Source of the DNA: Opisthorchis felineus
Lineage: Eukaryota > Platyhelminthes > Trematoda > Opisthorchiida > Opisthorchiidae
Length of the DNA: 64,000 nt
Reading direction: 5' to 3'
NCBI GenBank assembly: GCA_004794785.1
Contig: SJOL01006595.1
Span: 208,601 to 272,600, forward strand
Shown: positions 20,964 to 31,062 of the stretch, piece by piece
How positions within the stretch are numbered: the first letter of the stretch is position 1
How the letters are laid out: every line of letters begins with the position of its first letter
Program-made: the position numbers and the translations under genes
The notes under the pieces: generated by a model
The model's input: the letters and a program-made list of their open reading frames with translations, nothing else
The model's database searches: none
What the model was told of the DNA's origin: nothing

Positions 20964-23900
20964 CTACATTAGTAGTCTTCTTTATTCGATCTCTTTAGGC
21001 GTCTGCCTGAATAAGGACAGTCAATTATATGTTTACAAAGGAGATAAGCAGGCCATTTTACTTTATAGAACAACGATCTGACCAGCTGTCAGAGGAAGCC
21101 GTTATTTTTATCCATGAGCAGAAAGATTGAAAACGAAATTTTCAAGAAAATTCTATGGGGTCCCTTTTGGTCACCGTGCGGCTGCACCTGGGGGCAAGCC
21201 TGCTGGAAAATATTTTTGTGGGACCAACGCACAAAGCCCAAGCACTTGCAATATAGAAAGTATCATCTAGCAATTCTGGGAAGATGCCGTAGAGAAGTCT
21301 TCTGCGGAAACGTACGGTTTCCCTTCTATCGAAAGAAACGTGGACAATACTTTTAGTTAAAGCTGATACAGTCTTTTCTCTGCTACTTCGCTTTGTTGGG
21401 AATGACGTTGCACAATGAAAGTCAGTCATCGATCATTTTCATAGATAATTCCGTCACCTGTAGACTCTGTGGGCAAAAATATACTTAGTTTAGACCTAGT
21501 CTGCAGCCTGGGTTACTGACTCAGGTTACGCAATTCCGTTTGGTACTTTATTGATAAAATTATTTACTATTGAATCTTTATCCAGGATATGGTGCTTCAC
21601 GTGAACTGACTTGTCGGAGCTCAGCTAACTCTTGGCATTTGATTCATTTGTTCTCGCTGCTTCTCAACAATCTTACAGGTCTGATTATAACTGGGGAAGC
21701 GCATATACTGGCAGAAAAGAAGGACTGCTACCTATGGGAGTCGCCGAACGCTTAGTAATTAGGCATCAGTCAAGGAAGTACAGAAAGCTTCTGTTGACAG
21801 GCATTTGCGGATAGACAGCCTTGCCTTATGCAGTTTGATTATGCTGCATTCATCGAGCATCTAAATCTTCATCTCGTTTCCAGAAGCAAATGAGCGTTTC
21901 CATTTTTCTATCCAGATAAATTTAATAGCATAAGCAAAAACGTGCTTCCCTATCCTGCCTTCCACCACCTGTTTTCTCCCCAGGGCACCCACACCGGGGT
22001 TTCTTGTACACATCTATTTCTCCTCATAACTTGTAGTAATTTTTTCACCTTAGGTTTCATACTTCTGATTAGAGCATTTCCCTCGTATCAGTTCCCAGAA
22101 CAAAATCACATGTGGGGTTTCATTTCTCGTTGACTCATGATATTACTGTATTGACCGTGGTTGGCCGAGCCCGATGTCTGGAAATTAAATGAACACAGTT
22201 GCGAGTTTGTGTCGGCGAATACCTTACGTTCGAACCTCGTCACTTCCGGTGCTAACTCTGTCTTCAATACCATCGTCAGTGTCCGTGTCATTCATGCCCA
22301 TCCTAAGGTGTTCTTTTTTTGTCCACAGTATCTTCGATCGTGTGTTACACATCAGTTCTTCCTGTGATGCGCATAATGGAACCACTGTCATTTTCTGACT
22401 AAGAGTAGTTTCTCTCCAACCCCAAACAGGAATGGTGGCGAAAAAGGATAACAAGTTAGTCACCTGATAAAATATAGCAAATCTACTGGAAAATAGTAAC
22501 ACGTAGAGAAAAGACAGTACAAGCAGTTTCACTGCTTCACTCACCGAGTTAATTATTTCCTCACTACCGCGCTTTGTTTCAAAAAGGAAGATGTACGTGG
22601 GAAAAGAGTTGACGCTCTTGGTCGTATTTCTTGTCTTGAACTGGTTCAGAATGGACATGAAGCTATGTCCAGGACAGGAAATCGGGTCATTGCAGTTGGC
22701 TTTTGTATGGAAAACTTGAACTGAGATCGCCGTTGCAAGTTTGTTTGACAGAAGGCGGTTGGTTTCTCTTCTTAGGATTTCTGGTGGAATAACTGGTGTT
22801 TGAGATAACGGGTAGGGAGGCACAGTTATTAGTACACACAGGCAGTTCTTCTTACGGGGACGATGCGATTTCAAAGGGTTGGTTATCCCAAACAAAATTC
22901 CAACAGTCTTGTACTATTGGAATAATTTGGTTGGAATTTCGCCATAGGTTAAAACCGGAGTACCTTTTTCTACAGTGATTACTATTAGATGCTAAAATAT
23001 ATGGTTATCATTTAACATCTCGGAAGAGTTGAATGCTATTCGGACACCGATCTGAATGTGGGCAGTGACATACGTTCACAATATATATTTGCAAAGATAT
23101 ACTGTGTTTTTAGTAATCGAGAAAGGAGGTATATCCAATAATCTAGAGCCAAACTGCTGGGTATAACAATATTTTACAAGCCATCTATAAAGTTCCATCT
23201 TGGCGGTTTTAGCAGTACTGTAAACTTGTGACTGGCGCTCCAACCGAATCATGTTCACCTCTGCTCAGTGAGTTGAACCGGACATCTTAGTGCTTTGCAT
23301 GGCACGTACACAGAAAGCAATGGACGTAAGAATACGCGAAAAGAACGTATTCAATGTGATCACAGTCCTCAACTGCAAAACACCGGATTAATCACCGGGA
23401 TGGTTTCATTTTAGTCTTGGTCTAGGTTACGGTTCTTCAGCACCTTGAACGACGGGAAACCGCATATCAAGGGTCACCCAAAGTAACCCATCCCGATTTC
23501 TTATTTATCTGTACAATAATTATTCCCTGACTGCACAATTACAATAACGTAATCCGTGAACTAGTGAGTATACCTTATAAGCGGACTACACGCTGAAGAT
23601 GGAACGAGATCTATATCATTTCGCAAATGCATTTGAAAGGCGAGAATGTGCCTATTAGCCACAGATAACGAGTTAGTAGTGTAGCGCGAAACGGAGTACA
23701 TACAAGCTTTGGCCAAATTACCGAGATTCCGGGTGAGTAGTTCAAATTTAAACTTCCTCAATGTAAAAAGGGGCTTTTCGTTTCTGTGCATTGTAAACAA
23801 ACTCTCGAAAATTTTGCTTCCTAGTTGGGCTGTTTGTGAATAAACCGATGGGCTGTTTAGCAATATAGCAGTATAGCGTGATACACCCAAAGTGAAAATT

Positions 23901-25682
23901 CGGTTACCTCTTGGATAATGTTAACAAAATAAGAAGCGTGTCTCCATGACACCCTGGGAATGAACACATAATATTTTGTTCACTTGCATTTTGTTCTCAC
24001 GCCCATTAGCACTACACCTACATTAGATGTTTCAAGGTATCTTCTTCGCTTACACCGATAGAATAATGTGTATACAGCAATTGAAGACCGTCAACCAATT
24101 CGATGGTGCCCATGAAGGCTTTAAAGCCTGATTTTTAAAACAGAATTTAATGATTTCTTCAAGTAAGCAATGTGTATCCATCAACCAATTTTATTAGAAA
24201 GCTAGGAATTCAACTTTCACATCATTATAAGAAATTATTAGAAAGTGGACATGATGCAGTCACTGTATCATAAGTTCTTAGTTCAGGGATGGCTTGGCAT
24301 GCTCGGCTTAAACGACTTTAATTCAGTGGAACGTCTCGAAGTGTGATCTTTGTAGGTGTCTGGGTTTGTAACTTGCGCAACGCTCTTCACAGATTTATTG
24401 TCATGGTTTGATGTCTGCTTTTACGTAATCACTTTTAATTATACCTCAATAGTTCTGCAAATACTTCGAAAGCGGAAGACAAGGAGGTGATATTTCGACA
24501 TAACTTCTAGTTTCTAGCAAACGTAAGTGCACATCAGTCATCAATCCGGCGTGCGTTTTTGACCAGGTTAGAGTGTAGTGCTGCAATGTGTCCGTGGATG
24601 AATCAGAAGGCGAGTAACTTCTGTGAGAGCAACCGCATTTCGCTTTTCACTTATAAATGAAATATATAAGATGCAAACCGGTATTTACGTGTGGATAGAA
24701 TTTTAATGCACTCATTGCCTCTCTCTTCCACACTTCTGTCGATCTGACATTTTACCGTCTTCCACTCCCAAAAAGATTCTACGCCTTGTTGTTAGGAATG
24801 AAAACCGAGTTTAGATCTATGTAGATTCCAAATATTGCTAAACTGTCCGGTTTTCTTAGACATCGGAAGATATTCCGAATAATATGATGCTCAGCGATCA
24901 GTAGTGCGAAACTTGTTCGTACTCTAGCTGAAATCACTCAACCTAAGTGACCATAAAAGTTTCCTGGCACTTAACGGCACGGTAAAAAATGCAGCTGCAC
25001 CATAAAATGTAGTCTGACTGACAGCAAACCTTGTTGAGACGGCATGTGGAACGCGGGTGGCTGGATAATTATTCTATGTGAACTGTGAGCCCACAACCCT
25101 CTGTGGTGAATTTCAACAACCTAAGTCAAAGGTAGACATGACTGATGGCTGGACTTGTTTGCGTTCACTAATGCATGCTTGGGAACCGCTGGTCATCATC
25201 ACCAGAACAAAGGCGTTTTTTAATCAAGTTGCCTTGTCATAAGTGTTCCACAAAATCACAGCACGCTGCCTATTTGTTTCCTCACAGATTGATAAACAGT
25301 ACACAAAGGATCAACAGAATCGCGGACACTTTACTTTCATTGAACATGACCTTAATTTGGTTATGTGGGCATTAAGCCCAGCCCTCATGCGGTTTGCCGC
25401 ATGTTTTAGCACAGTTCGTGGGAAAGCCAAAATCGACTTCCAGCCTGTCATCTAAACAGAGTTTTATTTTTGTGTGATGGAGGCGGGTGGCTCCACAAAG
25501 ATTCTTTTGAATCTTGTTTTGGGAGGCGGTGACTTGCAAGAATCTCATAATTTTGCGACGTCTTTTACCTTTATTTGCTATTTCAGAATCAGTTCTGTTA
25601 ACGATATTTCTAGAAAGCCTTGGCTTGTTTGTTGGTTATCTCACAAATTAGTAACGTGAACTCTATTCAGTTAATTACTTAC
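20964..25682 (-). other. 4.7-kb receptor intron
   Basis: The exons on either side join in phase without anything from here. It contains the unusually long 223-codon open frame listed separately, but no recognised repeat. Confidence 0.45.
22224..22895 (-). CDS. Long open reading frame of unknown identity within a receptor intron
   Basis: 223 codons without a stop on the same strand as the receptor. The start is not a convincing ATG context and may be an exon edge. The predicted peptide has a basic/Pro-rich start, a Cys-containing middle (KANCNDPISCPG), a hydrophobic stretch near residues 120-155 that could span a membrane once, and an acidic tail (NDTDTDDGIED). A possible donor TATCAG|GTGACT lies inside. 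At this base composition an open frame of this length is unlikely but not impossible by chance in 64 kb. I do not recognise a family. It could be an alternative exon, a nested gene, an old pseudogene or chance. Confidence 0.25.
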   Translation of the reverse strand: MFGITNPLKSHRPRKKNCLCVLITVPPYPLSQTPVIPPEILRRETNRLLSNKLATAISVQVFHTKANCNDPISCPGHSFMSILNQFKTRNTTKSVNSFPTYIFLFETKRGSEEIINSVSEAVKLLVLSFLYVLLFSSRFAIFYQVTNLLSFFATIPVWGWRETTLSQKMTVVPLCASQEELMCNTRSKILWTKKEHLRMGMNDTDTDDGIEDRVSTGSDEVRT

Positions 25683-25768
25683 TTGGTGTAGTTGTGGAGA
25701 AACCTTAGCCGGTAGCACCAATTCGTCGTAGTCTGAATACAGACGAACGTTTATTCGCGCCAATTCCA
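25683..25768 (-). CDS. Ionotropic glutamate receptor exon: amino-terminal domain, short exon after a 37-nt intron
   Basis: This 86-nt exon has acceptor …tgctgtcaccttag at 25769 upward and a perfect donor CAA|GTAAGT at 25677-25682. Reading through the preceding 37 nt keeps an open frame for a while but gives no family-like sequence and then a stop. Removing them gives SDGSS-VELARINVRLYSDY and then DELVLPAKVSPQLHQ. That matches the strand-helix-strand order after the LYDSDxG motif in amino-terminal domains (helix, then a v..rxl strand). Phase is 1 in and 0 out and agrees with both neighbours. Confidence 0.65.
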
Positions 25769-25805
25769 CTAAGGTGACAGCAAAACTCATAGTATGTCAA
25801 CTCAC
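25769..25805 (-). other. 37-nt intron
   Basis: Minus-strand intron from GTGAGT (25800-25805) to …CACCTTAG (25769 upward). It is among the shortest introns a spliceosome usually handles. It lies in the same gene as introns of 3.8-6.7 kb. It was recognised because the peptide on either side fits the receptor family only when it is removed. Confidence 0.65.
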
Positions 25806-26093
25806 CACTTGAGCCGTCGGATAAAATCAGTAGCTCTGATATGCGATCTACACGCATAATAGTCTCTAGTGCAGTGGCCAGTACTTCCGGTGCACGTACC
25901 ACCCACGGTAGTGCACTATTCGTCCAGGCGAATTCTTTCACATTACTCACAAGCTGTTGGCGTGTACACGAAGCGTCAGGAATGGCAAAGTGCGGAATGT
26001 GATACTGGGAACTGGTCGCCTCAATTTGCTTTGCAGTGGCACAGTTTGTTAAACTGATGATAGACCGAACACCAAGTTCGATCTGACGACATA
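25806..26093 (-). CDS. Ionotropic glutamate receptor exon: first lobe of amino-terminal domain
   Basis: This 288-nt exon has acceptor …caatttatcgtag at 26094 upward and donor AGTG|GTGAGT at 25800-25805. It enters in phase 1 and leaves in phase 1. The peptide CRQIELGVRSIISLTNCATA leads to QYHIPHFAIPDASC and later to an EVLATALETI helix and RISELLILSDGSS. This reproduces the order of the amino-terminal domain of these receptors: (l)Cexlx.GVxaIig, conserved Cys, (v)PHixxxdxxc, helix, then the strand vxilYDsdxg. At least one exon further upstream must encode the signal peptide and the first strand. I could not place it in 26094-27600. Confidence 0.82.
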
Positions 26094-27269
26094 CTACGAT
26101 AAATTGAAAGAAAGCGCATAAGTAAATTGGCTTAGCCTTTCGGGAGTAAGCAAAAGAACCTGGTATTGCAAGTCAATACACAGTTCAATGATGACACCAA
26201 GAAATGCACACACACGCGAATTAACTACTCATAAGGAAAACATGTAAATCACTGTTTGATCTTACTAACGTAGTCATTCAACTGGTAGTTGAATCAACTG
26301 TGTGAAAACATAACATTTATCTGAACGGCAACGCCCTGAATTACATTTTAAAATTTGGAAAATTATGAAACCGTATTACGGGTCGCGAGTAAGAATATGG
26401 TTGTACAGGATTGTGATCACCTTATCAATCTGGGATTTTCAGGCAGAATTTTACAGCCAGACCACAAACTGGTTTATATTGTTCCTGTGTGGTGAAAGAG
26501 GGCTGTGGAGCAATGAATTCAAATAGAGATGGTGTACTGGTACTTCGGAAAACTTATGAGTTGGGGTGGGACGATGTAGACGTAACAGTTGCATATGTAG
26601 TGGGAACAGGCGCCCTGGACAATCTTTTCGTAGTAGTGACTGGGTAAGTTAAACACCAGTCTAGATGAACTAACAATTCAGCAACTCCAGAGGAGACCAA
26701 CCGATGTTTTGATTATAAAGTCTGGTTACTCTGGAAAATCAAAACGTGATAGAGCTTGTGTTCGTGCACCTTTTCTCACCAGTAAGCGGGGGAAACCCAT
26801 AGAGTTCACTTTTGAGGACTTAGGCAATTGCTGGCTTGTTTGTCCACTGTCGAGTCCACACTCATTAAATATTTAACACGCACGTGATCACGCGAATGGC
26901 CAGTAATGATTGTCCCCACCAGATTCCGACGAGAAACGACATTGCAAGTTTGCACGCCCCACTCAATATAATACCAATAAGCTTAGCCCAGAGAGGGCTT
27001 CCGATGCCCTTTGGTCCAAATAAGTGTCGCATTTATCCTTGCGCTTGGCTTGGCGGCCCTTGCCACTTTGTTGTTCATGAAATGCTCTGTTTATGAGACT
27101 AGAACAATGGTTTTCCAACAAATCGTTTATTAGTATCACAACCAGAATAAGTATTTATAACCAGCAGAAACTGTTGAACGAATCATCGTCTGATGACCCA
27201 GACCAAAATATTGGTCAGATACCCTCACCTTCGTTTTACGCTGGAACCTATATTACCTGGTATAGTAGA
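26094..27269. other. Region upstream of the first located receptor exon
   Basis: Should contain the intron leading to the receptor's missing 5' exons. A 61-nt minus-strand candidate (26770-26830) has a compatible phase but a weak donor and no distinctive peptide. Nothing else was recognised. Confidence 0.3.
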
Positions 27270-27590
27270 ACGATGGATCGCACCATGTCTTTCTTGGTCA
27301 CTTTCTGGTCACTTTCTAGCGTTAAGACGGCTATACCGCCACCAGAGAGGAAAAGTTGCAGCGTATTTCGTGCTCGGTGGGTTACAAAGAAATACACAAG
27401 CGAAAATGTGAATTCCCATCGGATAGATGTGCTCCAAAGCACGCAAACAATGAGCCACATTGTCCAGACCTGCGATCGGACCAAAGTTTGAGCTCGTTCT
27501 CTTTACAATGGAGGGAGTGGATATACACTCAACCGGAGGGGAGGCCCTAGAACAGCTGGCATTCCGTCACCCCAAATACACGCTCATTAT
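27270..27590 (+). pseudogene. Degraded LINE-type reverse transcriptase C-terminus
   Basis: A plus-strand frame contains QSTQTMSHIVQTCDRTK (about 27430-27488). After a change of frame, a stretch including GVDIHSTGGEALEQLAF follows. Many non-LTR retrotransposon proteins end with a C.CG…QTM.HIv..Cp.Tkf.GG….lH…A..WL pattern, and this order of pieces matches it. The remnant is short and frame-broken, so the clade (CR1/Jockey/RTE type) cannot be told. The same bases on the minus strand give a peptide that looks like a signal sequence, which I regard as a shadow. Confidence 0.4.
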
Positions 27591-27773
27591 GTTTCTTTAA
27601 TGTGGCATGCGGGATCACGTAAACTGAAGAGGACTCGGGTATGAGAAACCATGGTAGAAATAGTTAGCGAAAACTGTATCTATGGGAGCTATACCGCTTA
27701 AACGATTACTAAATCAGTTGGTTCAACCACGGTGGAAGCTCTAGACGGAGAAAGTTTGCACAGAGTGCGATGT

Positions 27774-28137
27774 AGCTGAGAAACAAAATCGACCTTCTAG
27801 AATGCCAGTGGGAGAAGTTGAAGATTCATGCTCACTTGAGCACAACGAGAAGCCAACGGAGGTTGAGTTTGTTGGATGAAGTCAACCGCAGGGAAACGTT
27901 TGTGTCCACTTTGGTTGGACAGATAAGCAAGCGTAACCCTGCATTGAGACTCATCACGACGCAGTGGCAAAAAATTTCGGTGGAAAAACACAATGAAGAA
28001 GGAACGACATTAGGAATATGCAACGTGAAACTGCTGATTGTCAAGACAACTTTAGTTGACGGCTACTGGATTCGGGTGAGCTCACCCCCGAATGTTCCGC
28101 CGGATAGATACCTGCTGCTATGTTCTGGAACAGTTTA
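27774..28137 (+). CDS. Possible exon or retroelement fragment with coiled-coil character
   Basis: A plus-strand frame opens after a potential acceptor (…gcgatgtag) at about 27775 and stays open to 28137. It has a helical, heptad-like charged segment (NKIDLLECQWEKLKIHAHL, then RRLSLLDEVNRRETFVSTLV). A possible donor lies near 28025. The composition is more protein-like than the surroundings, but I know no family that fits. It adjoins a LINE remnant on the same strand and may belong to a mobile element. Confidence 0.3.
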
Positions 28138-31018
28138 GTTTCAACAATCTCAAACCCACCCTGGACCGCCCCAGCCCGAGTGATTGAGTTTTACCTGACG
28201 TAATGTTCAGATTCTCTGAGACGTTTGAAACCTTGTCATCTTCTGATATATCATCTTGCGGGAACCTCATTTATAGTTACACAACTTTTTTCTTCATAAC
28301 CTTGAAAGCATAAATGAAAATTCATTTCATTGCCACAAGTGGACCCCAGATTCATCAGATTTTGGTGGCTGATTTTGCCTCCTCTGATGAGTGGGTCGTT
28401 TGTGTGAAAGTCCGACTCAATTTGATAAAGAGCACGGAGATGCTGTGGTCGAAATTCTACCAGCAGTTGTGGTGACAAGCGCCTGGAAAATGAAAGCCAT
28501 TGTAATATGTAGGGAAAGAAAATACCATGCGACCGGGAAACTCATTATTCCTCTGAGTCCCACCACTATCGCCACTTATTTTTGAGTCCTCTTTTCTTCC
28601 AGCGGATAACGAACCCACATTCATCCACACTAACTTCCAAGACTGTTTGATGAAGTGATGTATCCCCCGTTAAAGCTAAATCAACAGATGGAGATCACAA
28701 GGAAGTTCCCGCAACCGAGGCTGACATGGCCATCATATTCACGCTGGGAATCCGTATGGAGGTCTTGAAGTTCCAGACTTAATCACATGAGGGAAGTGCA
28801 TATAGAGATACCGCTGTCTGTGCAGTGTCTGGTAGCAGGCAACCTGTCTAATGGTTCCCTATTTGGCGAAGTTGTTCGGGATCAAATTCAGGTCAAGGGT
28901 TCATAAGTGAACACCGGGAAAACACTGTGGCTCTTTGAGTTGACAGATTGTATAACTTTAGGTCTAACTGGCCCCATGAATTTTCCGAGTCGGCATTTAA
29001 GTAAAAAGGGGTCTGCCATTGCCAATGTGAGCTACTGAAAGGTCCACCCCCTTTCTTTGCCTACGCTTTTATAATTTTGGGCAGTGAATCTGTTGTAGCA
29101 AATAAGAATTTTATCAAAGTTTTCCAAGAGGCCCATTTCTCGGAAGAGAGAGAACAAATAAACTTGTGTGGACACTGGTATGTGCTACGATTTAGGCGTA
29201 ACCGTTTTGGCTCATAAAAAGCACTATATTAGCTTGCTCTAGAGCGAATTCGACCAATTCTGATGGGCATGCTTGCTTCATTAATTATACAGTGTATGCG
29301 TTTAACCATATTTACTTCTAAAACAATAGCATTCTAGAGTGTTTGGTTGGAGACTAGTTGCTTACATGAGGGAGCCGATGGGGTCGGTCACTTATGAGAT
29401 TTTTATCCGAAACATTACCCTCTGAAGCGAAGGAACAAGGTACAGTAGTGGAGCAATCCACTTAGTTTGATTGGAGCTGTGAAAGCTAAATGATTATTCA
29501 GCTTGATGATCCATTGGGTTACTCGGAATGTTCCAGTAATTTTGCAATCAAGCCGGGTGCTGCCTCAGGATCGAATGATATCCATTTTGGGGATTTTTCA
29601 GTACAAAATATGTGCTAGACCTGATACAAGAATGTATGATGAACTTCAGTGTTGCGCTACATTTACACCAAAATTAGCTTACCTTCATGAAGTGAATACT
29701 CTCCGACTGTGAACTTGTATTTCGGAAGTCTCAGACACACTCTGGCATCTAGTACAGCGCATAGCAAATGAGGTATTCGCGCGTTAAGATCTTCTAGAAG
29801 AAGCCAAATATCGTGTTCCGTGTGCGCGAACGTTCCGTCGTAGATGATTCCTAAAATATGGGAAGCCGAATTGATTTTTATGTGGTAGACTTCCCAGAGG
29901 TCCGGGATCCGCGTTTGTAAATACTTTATCCTCCTTCATTGAGATCCGATGGAAAAGGTAGGTTTTTGCGAGTACAGTGAAATAACTATCAAAGTACGGA
30001 ATCAGGTGCTTGATATCCGATTTACATGTAATTGGCGATGCTGCCGTCGAAATTCAACAAGCGGTACCATCCAAAACTCACACAAGTCTCATTCTGTCTG
30101 AGTTTTATCCTACAGAACTCTATGAAATTTTTAACCACCATAATGCTACACAATATTTGCCTACCAAATAATCAGCTCAGTAAGGCGATTCAGGTCTTAG
30201 TACTAACCTCTGAGTATTTGTTCAACTTTTAGCTACTCCATTTTTGCTGTAGCGTAACGCCTTTTAATCTGTATCGTCTTCACTAAAAGTTACTTCTGGA
30301 CAGAAAAAGACTATCACCGATGGGATATACGTTCCGCGGTGGATGCTTACATTTATTTTTACTTTTAGCGTCGTGGCAACTGGAACTTTTCGAATTTTTA
30401 ATTTTTAACTAATGATGCGCCCGGTTTCATGATTGCGATGTGAGCATGAACCAAGAGTTTTTTGAGAAACGTTTTAAGCTAGGCCAAGTCAAATTTTGTC
30501 GGCATCCCTCATAAGATTGTGGTAAATTCAAAACTCGAGCCGTTACGTTACAAAGGCTGATAAACAGTGTAGTCTTTTTACCGTTCTGGCCTCACTGCTG
30601 AATACATGAGTTTAGGTGAATTTCGGCACATCGGACCGTAAAGAGGGTCACTGAATTAGAGGGAACGAGAATCGTTGTACTAGTTACCATAACGTCTTCC
30701 TGTCATTTGGGGATGTGTGGGTCTTCATACTTAGCCTGCTGTTCGGACATGAGCGACAACAAATGTCCAAAAGAGTTTAAGCAACAGCTTGAGCTTTCGC
30801 GTTCGTCTAGCTTATGAAGTATCAGTCTTGTGGACGAATACCAGCTCTGATGGTCTCTACCATGAAGCATTCAAAGGGAAACAATGAAGGGAAAAAACTC
30901 ATGAGACTAAATCGATGCTTCTGCTACTAACAGGCTGTGACCAGGCCCATTAATAGACCTTCAATACGTAAAGCGGTAGGTCTCATTAATGTGAGTTATA
31001 AGACGATGATTTAAATAT
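28138..31018. other. No gene recognised
   Basis: Only short open frames on both strands. No repeat or RNA gene noted. Confidence 0.4.
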
Positions 31019-31020
31019 GG

Positions 31021-31060
<40 letters not shown>

Positions 31061-31062
31061 CC
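31019..31062. repeat. (TA)n microsatellite inside a perfect palindrome
   Basis: About 19 uninterrupted TA units flanked by GGC on the left and GCC on the right, so the full 44 bp is self-complementary. Such tracts melt or extrude as cruciforms easily and are prone to length change. Confidence 0.95.

Noticed and set aside
26770..26830. 61-nt minus-strand candidate exon between a possible 5' exon and exon 25806-26093
   Set aside because: Phase fits, but the donor (GTGCAC) is poor and the 20-residue peptide has no family signature.
27257..27460. Minus-strand frame starting MWLIVCVLWS, looking like a signal peptide exon of the receptor
   Set aside because: It is the exact antisense of the LINE-like QTMSHIVQTC segment, and the following sequence does not resemble the first strand of the amino-terminal domain.
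28385..28425. Hammerhead-ribozyme-like core (CTGATGA … GAAA)
   Set aside because: The intervening bases form no stem II, and no matching stems I and III are present.
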